This document shows, one piece after another, positions 12,901-28,700 of a stretch of DNA of 64,000 nucleotides (its first letter is position 1; each line of letters starts with the position of its first letter). The notes beneath the pieces are model-generated. The model worked only from the letters and a program-made list of their open reading frames with translations, was not told the DNA's origin and searched no databases. The stretch comes from Glossina fuscipes (taxonomy: Eukaryota; Arthropoda; Insecta; Diptera; Glossinidae). Both the position numbers and the translations under genes were made by a program. The stretch lies in contig NW_023998415.1 of assembly GCF_014805625.2 (NCBI RefSeq), forward strand, positions 40,815,487 to 40,879,486. Direction: 5' to 3'.

Positions 12901-15900
12901 GACGTCGTCTAATGTGCATTTGTTGGACAAATTTAATATATCGCTTCAGTTGGAAAGGAGAAAAATTGTGACGTCAGATCCGGAATATCCGTCTTTAACG
13001 TTGTTCGGAAATCTTCCAAAAATTGTTGCCCACGTCAACGAGCAGAAAATAACCGAATGTTTAAAAATTATCTGTCCAATTAATTTTGATGTTTTTCAAT
13101 TGTCTAAAAATGCAATTGATGAGCGAACGCAGTGGAAAGATGTTACTCCTGATCCCGAAGACATCCAAGAACCGGAAATCAATACAACAATTTTTCAATT
13201 TGTCATTGGGCAAATGATTTTAGAAATGCAATCTCATTTAAAAAGTATAGCTGAACTTCAAGTGATAGGTGTTAAAATGTCTATATCCCGAAAGGCAGAG
13301 GAGCTGAATTTTAATATGTCCGTGCACGGTCTTTTACTTGTCGACGCTATTCAGTCATTTGGTTCCGACTTTGAGCTCTTGGTCGCCAGTCATCGCCATG
13401 TTGAGTAAGTTCGATAGCACAACTATAAGTTAGAAATCTAAGCGTGAATTTTATATTCGCTAAGTGGCAAGTTTTATTACATATATTGTGTGAGTGTTAC
13501 CGATTCAAGTATTTGTTTCTTCTAAGAGGTTGAGCAAGTATATAATTGATGTACATACTTTATCGGACTTATGTCGCATATAACTGGTGCTAAAGACAAT
13601 TGACAATCCGATTGACGATTGAATGTCAATTATATGTAAAAGCTTAAGTTAAGATATGATTCATTCATATTGTAATATAAAAAGTCGGTTATAATTTATT
13701 TTGTAATTCAAAAAAAACTTTGATGATGATCTACTTTACTTTATTAAGCAAAAACGACTTATGTTTTAATTCTTTAAATAGGAAAATAAAGAATGTCTGT
13801 CCTTATACCGAATGCATGCAGTTACACATGTGTGTTATGTTATGTGTGTTTCAAGTGATAATTTCTTCACTTAACTCGCAGCTGCAGAATTCCATCTTAT
13901 ATTAGAAGCTTATTAATCTATTGGCGAAAACTTACTGTCATCGACTTTTTCAAGATCCTTTCGAGTACTGTTTGCATTGCCCGATCCTCATAAAAGCACT
14001 AATTACACTTTTGCTGCAAATTTAAATCAAAAATCAATTTAATTGCTTATAGAATTTCTGCACAATTCTGTCACAATTAAATCGTCTTCGGGTTTTCCTT
14101 AAGTATTTATTATTGAGCTCGACTTCCGAGTTTTGTTTAATATAATCGATTGATAGATAAAAAATGCTGTTTTTGTTTTGTTTTTTTGTTTTTTTTTTTT
14201 TTTTTTTTGATTATATTCTAGAATAGACAGTATATCTGGAAGCATTAAGCAAAGTGAACCATGCTCTCCTATTTCACCAGGCTCTCCAGACCCTAATGTA
14301 AATCAATATCCTACAAACGTGAATGCTATTGATCGAGCTATTACATGTTTACAGTCAGGTTTGTATATTTGCATTATTTCTATTTACATTCTATGCACTC
14401 ATAGTATTATACTCGCTATTAAACTTTGATATAGATTGGGTAACGGAGATGCCATAATGTATGTAGAAATCTGTTTAGCGTATCAGTTTGAATTAAGCGA
14501 AATGGGATTTTGCAAATTCTCAAAAAGGCAAAGATAGATAAATATCCAGCATGTGTACCTCCTTTTACAGATTGAGATAAAGCAACTAGTATTTTAAATG
14601 TGGAATTTTTGTTCGAAATGGCTATTGTTGTAGTATTAGAAGGAGACGAAGGTTATATTATATGACAAGTGGTATAAATACATGTAGTTTCAACAAATTC
14701 TGTCTTAGTCAACGCAGGAAATGTGTAAGTGTTAGTAAGTGTTACTTTTGGGTTATATAAAATATCTATATATCTCTGAAAAGTTTTTGCTTCCGATTGC
14801 GAATCGACGTTGGAAAACGATTTGAAAATTTCAAAATTTTATTACATTACTGCTATTAAATGATAGTATTTTACTAGGTATGTCCTAAAAAGAGCGTAGT
14901 TTGCTCTTTCTTTTCTCCTAAAATAAATCGATGTCATTAAAATTTCAATTTATAACTACTTGTCATCTATTAAATAATTTAATTAATATTCACTTTAATA
15001 TCAAATTGCACCTTAGTGAAAGGGAGGGAGCATGGTATTGGCGATGCTCTAATAATTGTCGACGTAAACTTTATACCATCTACACCCGATGGGGAGCCTC
15101 TGCAAATTGTGAATATAACGTTTAACAATTTGGATGTTATCGGTAAGTAACTAAATTTAAATAAAAATAAATAAGAGACATTCTTCCGTTCGTTGTTTGT
15201 GTTAAGCTAAAAGTTCAACTAAGAGCCAATAGCTTATTATAGGATAAAATTTTTAATTTTTTATTTTTTTTTATTTTTATATTGCACTTAAGAGTTTCTC
15301 TTGTTTCTTAAAGCCATAAATTTTTGAATTGAAGGTAAAATGCATTTTTCGCTTAAATATTTATTTGCAGCGAATCAAGAAACGATCATGGAATTATTTG
15401 GCTTTGGAAAACGCATTTTGGATAGTCGACAATTGTTACAAAAAAATCCCATAAACAAATATAATAGCTTAAATGGTGCTGAGGTCCCTGAATCCGAATC
15501 TTATGAACAATTAAGAACGGAAATTAGCTTTGACTTTCATCGTCTTAATGTATTAGTATTACGCAGTACAAAATCTGAAGCAATGTGTGTTGGTCGCAAA
15601 GTTGGAACGCTTACGATGAGCGAAGCAAAAATCCATGCAACACTGGGAAAACAGACATACGTGACAGGCGAATTGGGTGGCATACAAATAATTGATATAA
15701 CTCCAGAAGGTTTAAACCATCAAAGGATATTTTCCGTTGGAAAGGATCCGTTAACAGATAATCCGAACGCATGTGAAAATGACGTTTTATATTCACTTAC
15801 AACTGAACTATACGGTATGGGTCCACATGAAATTGATTGTCAGTGTCCGAACGCATTGCATTTTAAAATCAATCGCTGTGATAATGCCTCAGTTGAAGTA

Positions 15901-18900
15901 ACAATTCGAATGGCATCTGTTTGGTATACACACTGTCCTAGATTCATCGAAGAGATTTATTTTTGCGTAAAGGAATTTAAACAATATTTTAAGTATGTAC
16001 AACAAATCGAAATTCATTTCAATTCATTAACATTGATCGTAAATTGGAACTGATTTTATTTTCAAAAGGAATTTTCTAAAATCCCTTCGCAACAAAGCAA
16101 CACATATGGCTAAGGGTCTTGTGCAGCATATAAGCTCCAATAATTTAAAGAAGGTCAAAGGAGATGTCTCGTAAGTATAATATGTGAATGCATGATACGA
16201 TGACAATGTTCGTATTGAGTGGTAAATTACGGCTTTGGTTCCATGTGAATTAATTTACACTTTGGATTAAAATGAGATCCGCCGCTCACACATACTTACG
16301 AAAGCTATGTATAGAGGTGACGGGCTACTTTATATGGTGTTTAGCTGTGTTTAGCTTAAACCTTGATAGCTACAAGTCACCGAAGTAATAACAAACCAAA
16401 GGACGAAGCATATGTAAGAGGAATCCTTCTATAACAACTATGCACCGAGAGATTTCCTACGAAGATAAAAAGAAAAACACCGAAAATAATCTAACGAAGG
16501 GCACTTAGCCGATTGTACGCACTATGATCTTTTATCTAACAATAATTTATTCTGACTTATACTTATACTCTTTTTTTTTGTTCTGTATGTGATAACTTAT
16601 TTGTTTAGGGGTAATCTGAATTAAAATAGTGCATAGTAGGTGTGTTTGATAACTTCTTTCAATTATCATGCTTATTAGTGTTAGTATATTTGTATCTAAT
16701 CATAAGTAAGTTGATAGTGTTATTTCGTTTGTCCGGTTCGCGCTATGTACTCGGGATGCTCTTAACTTTTATGATAACATGTTTTCAAACATAAGATATT
16801 CGTGTATTGTAACGTATCGTAGCTGTATGTATTTTCCCTTTATTTTACAATCAAGCATTGAATATATGCACTATTCACACACATACATAGATATTAAAAT
16901 ATATATGATACAATATGTACACATATATAAAATATATTCTCTGATTATTCAGAGTTTGTAATCTTATATGCTACACTATAAATTGAATTGTGAATGCAAT
17001 GTATATCTGTAAAAAGATATTGTTAAATTGAAAAGAAATTATCAATGCATAATCATGCATGCATCTAATTAATGATAGTTAATTTCTTGATTTGATCACA
17101 ACGTATTTCTATTTATATTTTAAGACTCGACGTGGTTTTAAGCAGTCCAGTATTAGTTTTACCGAAGTCTTGTGAAAGTGCCGATGTTTTAGTAGCCAAT
17201 TTGGGTAAAATTACTATTTGTAATCAACGCGAGTATATAGAATCACCAACTGTAGCATGCCGAAATACTAAAATTGATTCGTGGACTAAGGATACATATT
17301 TCATAGATGTGCGAAATATTAATTTGTTCTCATTAAACACGGCTAAACGAAAGGAACTAAAGATAAATATCTTACCGAAGGCAAACGAATATTATTCGTG
17401 TAAAAATGATGCCGTCGCTATTTTGTACGATACCGCCTTAATTTTTCAATGTATATATGAATCAAAAACAGTTAAAGTTGATACAAAATGGACTTATGAG
17501 TATAAATTCTTGGTAAGTATTACGTATGATTCCATCTTTCGATTGCAATACGCATATGCATATTTAAGAGTGCAAGGACATCATATACAAAAAAAAATAA
17601 TTTTTTTTAATTCTTTTCAATTGCATAGGGAATGTAAAAATCAATATATGTCACGAGATGCAAACTATTTCAAAAATGTCATGATTTGAGAATCCATCGA
17701 TATTTTTTATAGGGTACTTAACTGGCAAATCCTGACAGTTAGATTCAATTCAACAACGCCAGCTTAGTAAATATCATTATCGAGTTGCTTAGTGATTTTT
17801 GCATAGACGAGCAGATATCGGCCGGAATAGGCTAATTGGATTAACTTTGGTCACTTTTTCATCGCTTTTTTGCTCTCTCTCTCTCTCTCTATCTCTCTCT
17901 CTGTTAATTTTGAGAAAAAGCACCTATGTACCGGTAATTGGTTTTCGAAACAGATTCGATCAAACACAATAAACAATACCAGTAAAGCATTTCTTTCATA
18001 TTAAAAAATGGATAGGATTTACAGGACTTGCAGAAAATGAAAGACAGCAGCTGATAAAGCAAAATGTGCCATTTTCGCATATTTGCGTGATGCCATTATC
18101 ATTGTGTGGCATTAGATGTTTGGTAATATTTGGAAATTAAATTTTGTATTGATTGTTCTTAAGAAGAAGCCGTTAAGTGTTTCCCCTTAGCTTTCATTCT
18201 TGCTCTTTCAATGTCTCGCTTGATGTTGGTGATAAAAATGAACAATAGGCTCGGCAGGTACCATAATGTACGTACGTTCGTTCCTGAGCAATCGGAATTT
18301 TTAAATTATATAATCAATAGCATCGGAAATTTGTAAACAAAAATGAAAATGTGTTACTTACTAAATTGCTTGCAATCATGCTGCGGAATTGAGCTGATCA
18401 TTGAAAATTCTTTACAGTTCCACATACAGGCACATGTAATAAATGTATAATAATTTTGTTCTTTTTTCCAGATTGAAGGCAGTGTTACGCAAAATCTTCA
18501 TATATCATTATCACGATCGCAATATGAACAACTTTGCGATGCACTCAGTTATGGTACAAAAGTGGTATTACATAAAGAGAATATAAATTACAATAATAAG
18601 GAGGCAAAGTCAAGTGACGAAGAACCTAAAAGAGATAGTTCGAACAAGACGTCAGTCTTGCAGAAAATGAGCGTACAATTTTCAGTTCCAATATTAAAGT
18701 TAGATTTGAAAAATGAACACAATGTTCCACTTATTCTTATAACTTTTCAAGAGTTCAGTTTTGAGAATAATGATACAAGCACTCAAAGGGAATTAAATGT
18801 GTTCCTTCGTTCGATACTAATGGAGGATTTAAAATGTTCATCAGACTCCAAATTCAGAAATATGGTGGACTCTTCAAATGAAATTGGATCTGAAGCTAAA

Positions 18901-19682
18901 CACTTTATCAACAACAAGTTGTCGTTCTCATGTCCAAATATAGCGAGACATGAAAATGTACGGGTTGATTTAAATGCATCAATGCCATCAAATCTCAATA
19001 AAAAATCAAACAAATATCTGAAATCCCGAGACGAAATTGTGAAGGCATTGAAAGAAATTGATGAATTCCAAATAAAATCAAAGAAGACAACAGATAATCT
19101 GGTAATATATAAAGCATTAGTAATAAAAGCAACACAGCCTGAGACCGCTGATTGGATTAGCAGTTCTATTGATTTCAGTTGTTTAAATTTAATTATATCA
19201 ATCGAGAAATGGTTCATGATTTTCGATTTCTTTGGATTAATAACTAATGAAACGAAAAGCGACGGTTATCCGAAGCAGCAAAAGAGTAAGAGTAAGTACT
19301 GCAATATATTTGTTGAAAGCAATTAAACAATTAAAATGTTAAGTTAGTTAGTCGTATTTGCATGCAATTAGGACGCGTTAAACTTTTGCCAAAAAATTCC
19401 AAGGCATTTTGATATTTGACCTGATTTGAGCTGAATTGCAACCGCATGTGCGCTTAATTTAATAAACATTATGTGTTTCATTTGTCTTTGATTTAAGCTT
19501 GTCCGTCCGCCTGTCTGACGTCCACTTTTTCGTACTATTTTGATAAGGAAATTAATTTTGCTAAATTTGACCACATTAGCTCACATGTTGAAGTCCCTCT
19601 CACCGTTATACGAACTCACATGAATATACCCTTATCTGCCCGACTATAATGTTTTCATTTGTTTTTTTCTTTCTTTTTCTTT

Positions 19683-19721
<39 letters not shown>

Positions 19722-22700
19722 GATTTCTAGACACAGGAATGTCGGCACGCGAGTTGCTGGTCACAGTTAACTGTTTAAATTTAATATTAGTACGAAGCGA
19801 AAGAGAGTTAGCTAAGGCTAATGTATCGAATGCGTTTCTTAAGATTAAAAATGATAATGGCGCTCAATCAGTGGATGGTCGTTTGGGATCTATTTCGATA
19901 TATGATTTAACACCTTACGGACATTTATATCCAGAGAAATTTTCAACAGCAGGATCAGAAGCATTAAGTTTCTCTTATAAGTAAGTAAAAGTCCTTTTGT
20001 CCCATTCATATTGAACGACCCATCCGAAAAAGTAAAAATGCCTAGATTTGAATTATGATTTATTGCAAGGTCAATCCTTTAGATTTAGTTTATAGTTACT
20101 ATAGCATAGTAAAAAGGTTATTTGTCTTTCGACATTTAACATAGGTATGTACTTTTGCAATTTTAGGGTAACAAGAAATTTCATTCAAATTTTTTAGAAA
20201 TGAAATGACGGCGCTGCGTATATTGCAAAACCAAAAGCATTCTATGTTCTTTGCTTGATCTCCCTAGTCGTGTCGCTACAGATCATAATTTTGCAAGTAA
20301 AACAATTAAATTAAATACTTTTAAAAGCCGATGCCAAAATGCCTTTGATACAAGATCGATTCGAATTTTTACACCACAATCTTTCCGGCCTACAGTGCAG
20401 CAAGCGGTGTTTACATTGGCTACAGTCATCGGCTGTGATAGACGGATCTTTCGTTACGTCCATAATTTCATCAAAAGCTTATTTTTGATTATTCTGCTAC
20501 GTACGGCTCGGCTCGTATTGATATATTTTAAAAATTTACTTTTTCGAGTATTGTCGGGTAATGTTTGTAATATGAAATTTTCTAGCAGACTGCTAACAAT
20601 CAAGTCTTTCTGTGCTATAACAATTAAGTATTTTTAACAGCATATTACTTTTTCAAGATATCTGCATATATATCCTAAAAAATATCGTTAACGTTACCGT
20701 TATTTTTTTCTACAGAAATATCAGCATCGATATCCTCGTCACTTGTTTAGTAATTTGCCTCCCAATATTAAAAGGCTAGAAGCCCTTCTTCGTTCTTCAC
20801 TTGTAGGTTGTCTATTATTCTTTCTGTCTCGTGAACGGAATTACATCTTTGGCTTATAAATTCTGCTCAGATGTTCTGACATATATTGATATTTGCAATA
20901 AAAATAACCTCGAAGAGGAACTCATTCCAGCTTGTTTAATCATTATTTGTATATTATGTGCAGGTATGAGTTCCAAGATATGTGTTACTATATCAATGAA
21001 ATTCAATTGCGAAATGTAGGCATTGGTTGCTCTATGCAAAAGTATGTTTTGTGAGCTAACAAAAGAAAAAATAAATAAAACTGCGTTGTATTCATCCCCG
21101 TTTCTTGCTGTTGAAAGGAATGCCTCCTGCTGACGTGGAGGCCGTGTAAAGAAACCATTTTCTTTTATAATAAATCTTTTTTTCTCTTCCCGGTTTTCTT
21201 ACAGAACGAGTGATATGCAAGCTAATGCGAAAAAAGTGCGATCATTGGAAAAGAATGCGCAGCTATTGATTCACATGTCATCTGTAAAATATGTGCACAC
21301 TAAAAGATTCATTATGGAATTCATTTTGTTCGTTAAAGAACTGTTGCAGCTACAATCGGTAAATAAGTTTGGTTTTTTTTGTTTTGTTTTATTCAACCTC
21401 AAAATAAATACACCCAATAAATCCTTGCCAGAAAATTTGCAGTTTTAACGCTTTGAGAAAATATTACTTTTTATTCATCGTTAATCGAAGCATACCTTAT
21501 GGCGGATCATATTTATTGTATTCTTAAAAGTGACTTTATATGGCTGTAGTATCCTGTTCTCGATATACTAAAAATTAATTGCTATATACGGAAACTTTTC
21601 TTTTGAAATAATTTTCAAGAAATCTTCAAGAAGAGGAGAAACACTTTAATAATATGAGTTTCAATATAATTTTCCATTTATAATATGTGTTTTACTTTCT
21701 CTATATAAAATTTTCTTGACATTTCGGAGTTCTTATAAAATCTGGATTGAATTATTATACCCTACATTGTGATACAAGGTTATATTAAGTATATGTCGAT
21801 ATACCAAGAATGAGCTACGATTAACTCATCTTTTATTATATCAACCGATGCAGAATCAATTTCTGAACCGATCTAAGATGATTACTTGTTTATCTGCCCT
21901 TATTCTTGTGTTTAAACCTGCCGGTCGCAATATTTAAGATATATTGATGAAATGCGGTAGATCGATGAACGCTTTTGAAAATAGTTCGGATGGGATTATT
22001 GTTTCGACAACTTGCCATACAACGCCTTATTTTGAAATGTTCTTATGTGAATACCTCTATTAGGTAAAGTGGTTTAGGGCATTTAACGATAAACTGTGGC
22101 CGATTATAATATTTTTACTTGTTTTATTCAAAATATTCTTAACTTTTTTTTATTTTTATATGCAATAAGATTAACTTGATCTATTTCAGCCAGTCTTGAG
22201 GCGAATAAAAAGTCACGATGCGAATGATAAAATTACAAATACATTGCGAATGGGTTTAGAAATTCATGTGGAATCACCGATTATGTTACTTCCGGTTTCC
22301 TATCATAGCAGTCATCTATTAATAGTGGATCTAGGAAAGTTTACACTGATTAATAGTTTTTATTTCGCCAAGGATTTGCCTCCTCTGGTGGAAAAGTTGA
22401 ATGATGGCGATCAATGTAATGAAATCGTTGATCTGATGAATATTGATTTAGTTAACATAAACTTATTAACTGGCGAATGGCAATCTTGTAATCGGAAGTA
22501 TCAATTACCGGTCTCTGGATCGGATAGCGCGATTCATTTAGGTAATTGCGGTGTAATAAATCTCGGGAACACAATATTTAAGGAGAAGTGCCATTTGAAA
22601 CTTCAAGTTTTTCGCAACACGGAATGTGACATCACGCACAATATTCCGGATATTAGCGTCAAAGGTACATTATCGGAGCTAAATGGTTTGCTTGAATTAA

Positions 22701-25700
22701 AACAATATAAACTTATCAGAGGTTTTCTGAACTATAATCTGGGTGAGACAATTGATGATGTGTATTATAATTATCATGTAAATCTAAGTGAATCTATCGA
22801 ACGACTTAATTCGTTGACAAAGGTTAATGCTCCACCAAATCCAACATCAATATGGAATACTATGTCTATTAGCTTTTTATTGGAAAATGTTATCATATTT
22901 TTAGCGGAGCCAACAGATACAAACAATAGAAATGGCAATGCTCCGCTAGCTTGTATTAAATTTATTAAATCGACACTTTATATTGATTCATTTAGCGATA
23001 GTTCACAAGATATCGATTTGATATCGAGCGAAATATTAATTACCGATGTGCGCGATTGTGCGACAAACACTTCAAAGAACGTTTTCAAAAATATTTTAAC
23101 ACCATCGGTTGAAGGAGCGATGAAAGACACTGTCCAAGTTGAAGTGCACAGTCGAAAACGTAACGGAACCTCAAAATATACAATTATGTTAAATAATATG
23201 AGAATTATGGCGATTTTAGATTATTTGGAAAAATTAAAAAATTTCCTGAAAGAGGAACCGTATATGAGTTCGGTAACCGAACCAGTTTGGAAGAATCGAT
23301 TATCCATAAAGCAGCACATGTTTTCTAAAGCACAATCTGAGGAAAATACCAAGTACGAATTTGTATTGAATATAACAAATTCGGAAATTGTGTTTGTAGA
23401 GAATATTGAAGTAATTGATACGAACGCAATAACGTTGAAAAGCACAACGGTATTATCGTACAAGCCCAACAATAATATTGTGCCGATTTCAATTGATATT
23501 AATCATTTAGAAGTCTTCTCGTGTATACTTGGTTGCGAAAATGAAAGCTCTCTTTCCATCATCGATCCATTCACATTGAATATGGAGCTGCGAAATAATT
23601 GTTTCCAAATTTCTATACAAAATCAATTATTCATTAGGGTATCGTACAATGACGTTATGCTGTTTACTAGAATGATGCGATCTATTCCGAAACAAACTGT
23701 AGCTCATAGCATACTACAAGCCAATTGCAATGACTTTGAGAAAATTGCGCCCCTTGTCGCAATGGGATTTAAGCAGAGTGAATGCTGGGCAGCAATGGAA
23801 ATGTGCAACTATAATTTAAATGAGGCAGCTCTGTGGCTGTCGCAGCAGAAACAAAATAAATCAGTAAATAAGGCTCACAAAATAAATAGCGCGACATTGA
23901 ATGCGAATTGCATATCTGTTTGTATAATCGACGATTGTTTGGATGCGGATGTGCCATTGCTAGAGTTCTCATTGTCACGTTTAATGATCACTCAGAAAAT
24001 GCATATTGTAGACGATTCCAATTTAACGAAATTTTTTGATGGTGAACTCGAGAGTGTAATTGCCAGTGATTATTATAATCGTCGTCTTAGCGGTTGGGAA
24101 CCAATTATCGAGCCATGGGAATGCACCAGTACTTGGCATTACTCAAATTCGAACACTATCCCTTTAAAAAGACTGAATATGCAAGTAACCAGCAAGCAAA
24201 TATTAAAATTAAATATAACATCGACCCTTATTGAGCTTTGCGATATTGTGCAGAAAAATTGGATGAAAGACTATTTTGGCAGAGCTACAAATTCGTCAGC
24301 GCACTTTAAACGGCGGCATCCGTTCGTGCCGTTCGCTTTGAAAAACTTAACCGGGGAGCCGGTGTTATTTAAAATTTTTTATTCCGAAGCTGGAGGTATA
24401 ACGCTTACCGAGGTTACACAAAACGATTTAATGTGTAATTGGATATCGGTACAGCACAATGAGGTGATACCATTTGACTTTGGGCCGCAAAGTAAACTCA
24501 GACATCTGGACTCGCACAAATTGAATATGCATCAAATACTTGTCCAAATACATGGTTGGACTTTGATTGGTCCGATTTCGATCGATAAAGTTGGTGTATT
24601 TTTTCGTTACGCGACTCTCGACACGCAGTACAATAAGAAAACGCGTATTGTGTTTCATATATCTTTGTTTGGATCAGCGCAAAAACTTATAACTGTTCGA
24701 TCGGCGCTCAGCATTATAAACAACACTAGCAAAAGATTCTTTTTACGTATGCAAGGTCAAACAGAAAAAGAATCCTCAATCTTGAGCATGGAAGCTTTTG
24801 AAAAATTAAGTATACCGTTGCGATCCCTGGACTCATTAATATATTTAAAGCCTGACCAGAATGTCTCATCAATCGACGAAATGCATGAGTCTCTTAATCG
24901 CGACGACAATTGCTATCAAAAGAATGATGTTTTGCTCCGTAGCACTTCCAATGAAAGTGTTGGCTTTTGTACAAAAGCCATTTCATGGGCTGAATGCACC
25001 CAGGACGTCATTCAAGATGTTCACTCATGTTATTCTTTAAGTAAAACGACTTTTCATATATTGACAGAAATCAGAAAAGACAAATTTCCAATTCGGGAAA
25101 GTAGCTCCGTGCCTGGTCACACCATAGTTATTATACCGCCTCTCAAATTAAAAAACTTACTTTGCTGTGATTTGCTGTTTAAAATCACCGGACATACTCA
25201 TGGCAGAATCAATGCGTCCGAAGAAATTGAAATATACACAGTAGATATAAATGAAGCATTTTGTTTGACCATTACTTTGGATAATTATAAACTCTCAGGA
25301 CAGTTGAAAATACCGATGGGTCATAGCGGCACTGTTGAGCCCAAACTGAAATTAATAGATGTCCTTAATAGAGAGTTATTTTTAAGTGTTTCAATACAAG
25401 CCCTGCCAGGCAAGGGTATGGAAATATACATTAGTGCACCTATATGGATCATAAACAAAACCGGTTTGCCACTATTATTCAGACAGGAAGGAACCAATCA
25501 GCCAGCGTCTGGACAATTTGAAGAACATGAGCATGCTCGTGAAGTGTCGCCTTTAATGTTTTCATTCTCTGATCAAGAAGGCGCACCGTTACTTGAAATT
25601 CGCTTAGGGAAAAGTTATGGAAACAATAATCCGGTAAGTTGGCATTCTATGAAAGGAAATTGTTACAAATTAGTTTAGTTGAAAATATTTTACATGATTT

Positions 25701-28700
25701 CATTCCCATGGTGATGAAAATGGATTGACAATTAATCATATATTTTTGGAGAAAGCGTCCACTCAAAGCGTTTGCTTTTCTCTTAAATAATTCCTTCTCT
25801 GTGTTTTCAGTGGTGCAAAAGTTTTGGTATTCATAAGGATATTACATTTCGCGATTTAAAGGCAGAAAAATCAAAAATAAGCTACGTCATCGGAGTCAAT
25901 GTTCAAAGAGGAAAGGGATTATACTGTTGCTCAACATTTGTTACATTATCTCCTCGCTTTCAAATGCACAATAGAAGTTCGTATAAATTGGAATTTGCTC
26001 AAAAGTTCGATGTCAGGGAAAATGTAAGTGTTTCACAATGTGTATGCTTATTAAAGAAAAAAGAAACAAAACAACTAAAGAAATTGTATTCGGTCGTAAC
26101 TCAATCGTTTATAACTATCACCGTTATCTTAAAAATGACAAAAAAAGTGAGAGAACTCAATTTTCATGCTCTATAATATGGAGTGGGCGCACCTGTTTTT
26201 TTTTTACGTTTTGTCGCATAGGCGTGTAGGCGTTGTAGGCGTAAAAGTAATTTTCAAATTCTTTTGAAAATTTGTAGGCGATATGTTTATTTTCACTAAC
26301 GAGAAAATGTTTATCACAAATACTACACAGTTGCGCGAACGAATATGTTTAGATTCATTCCAAATTTAAAACTGGCCAAGAATTTATTTACTTTGTGGGG
26401 ATTTTGGCAATTGTTTCTGCGCCTTATTGAAAAAGATACAGTATAATATTAAATTTTGATACAGTATAATATTGGATAGGCGTGATAAACTTTCTTCATT
26501 TTGTATAAGTGCTACGGCATCCTGCATGGGATATGCTTTCAAATTTTTGTACGTTTATCTGATATAGTTTATGAGTAATGAGCGAGAAATTCATTTTTTA
26601 TTCCTTTCGAAAAACAGATCTGTTCTCATTTTGTGTGGTGTTGTGGGCGTGTCCTTCGACCGATTCAGCTCATTTTCAATATCAATCTGTGTGCAAGAAC
26701 TTGCCATGTTTTTACCAAATTTGAAGTTGATAGATTAATTTTTGCCTTCAGGCGAATGTTTACAACAGACGACATAATCCTGACGGACAGATGGGCGGAC
26801 GGACATGCTTAAATCGATTAAAATTGAATGCTGATTCTGCATATATACATTGTGGGGTTTCTGATGCTTCCTTCTGGGTGTTGCGAACGTTCTGAGAAGA
26901 TGCATGCACATCGCATGGTTCGGTGATGGGTATAAAAACAAAATTTGCCATTAACTAAAATTTCGTTGGTATCTTCAATATTATCATTAATCAAATTTTC
27001 AATTATGTTAATGGGTTTTTTTAAATCTCGAATGCATTTTCAGAGGAAAGCTCCTTTAGAACGAATAATTACTGCTCTACCTGGAAGCAGTTTTCCATTT
27101 CATTGGCCAGATTGCGAACAAGAATTACTACTTTGTGTACGAGTTGCCGATAATGAGTATTATCATTGGTCGCATGGATTACCAGTGAATGAAACGAAGA
27201 GTCTTTATATAAATATTCGAAACGATATCGGTGAGATGATATTTTTACGCTTAGAAGTCATTTTGCATGGTGGGACCTATCTTTTACATTTTACCGATGC
27301 TCATACTTTACCGCCACCATTAAGAATCGATAATTATTCAGAAGTTCCAATATATTTCTATCAAAAATATTGTGAACCACATTGGAGAACATCTATTAAA
27401 CCGCAATCATCGCTCGCCTACGTCTTGGATAATCCATTGGGTTCGCATATATTGCATATAGAAGCGCCCGGTGGAAACTGTGTTGATTATCCCTTAAACA
27501 AAAATGTCGCCAAGAGTATAACTTATGCTAATTTTATATACATAGCCTTTAAAGAGACTTTTCGTTGCGTTGTGCCTAACGGTGACGGGGACGATAAGAC
27601 CTTAGAGTCGCTACAATTAGTGCTTGGCGTGAAGGACAAGCGTGTCATAATAACAAGAAAATGTGCTGGTGATCGTTCTCAACTATGGCTCATGAATTCA
27701 TATGGGCAATTGGAGCATGAGGGTTCCTCGCCGCCCACAGAATATTCGAAAACTAGTGAAAGCTTTTCTGCCCGTTTAGTTTTGGATTTAGAAAAGCCGC
27801 CCAATCCCACAGAGCTTACAAGATTAGTTGTTCGAGCACAAAATAATCAAAGAACAAGTACTCAGACTTGGCGTTTCGAAGACGGAAGATTAATGTGCCA
27901 TGCAAACATGTGCATTCAGGTAAATATAAAACTCTTGAAGAGAAAACAGCATCATTTTTTAAAATCATTATTTCTTAAGTACTATAGTCATGTGTCTGAT
28001 TATTTAAACTTCTCAATAGTTATCAATTATGCAAAAAAACGTTGAAAATTGATGCAATGTTGGTAGGCGAGGTATCATCTTTTTTTCGCAAAGACGTATT
28101 GAGCAAAATTATAAATCAGAAAATAATTTTTATTTTTGACTTCTGTCGCGTCATATGTGTTTCTGTATAAATTTTGAATCGAAATTTATTCCTTCAAACT
28201 TTCTGTACTATGTTTTACCGTGTATCTTTTAAAAGGTTCTCCGCCAGATAGCGACTAGTGCGCCTCGTCATTAAATTATATTCTGACTGTTTTTGTGACA
28301 CGGTATATAATCTGTCTGTATTAATCATAAAAGAGTCGAAATTAAGACAAGCAGTTTAGGTATCTATTTTTTGCATTTTACTATTATCTTGAAAAAGTCA
28401 GGAGTAACATATATATATATATGACTTATTCGACAACCAAAGGTTATATATATATATATATATATATACATATATCGAAGAATCCTTTACATCCCTGAAT
28501 AAGATTCATATGGACACAACATTTTCAGATTGATTTATTTGATTTTTAGTCATTAAATGGAATTTATGGATTAAAGCCTGGCGCTGAAGCTGTCCTTGGT
28601 AGATGCGACAATGGCTCAAGAACACTGAATGCAGATAACATACCCTTTGAACAAAGTATTGAAATTCAGAAGCTGCGACCTGGTTCCGGGCATCTTGAGG

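Noticed and set aside
14222..14230. In-frame stop at the start of Vps13D exon 5
   Set aside because: Apparent only if the junction is read one base off. GA|A ATA GAC keeps the frame open.
15611..15796. Minus-strand open frame opposite Vps13D exon 7
   Set aside because: Shadow of a real coding exon on the plus strand.
20251..20637. 128-codon plus-strand frame in Vps13D intron 11
   Set aside because: No recognisable family and no splice logic. It contains an inverted repeat (AGCCGATG / CATCGGCT about 100 bp apart), so it is more likely transposon debris or chance.
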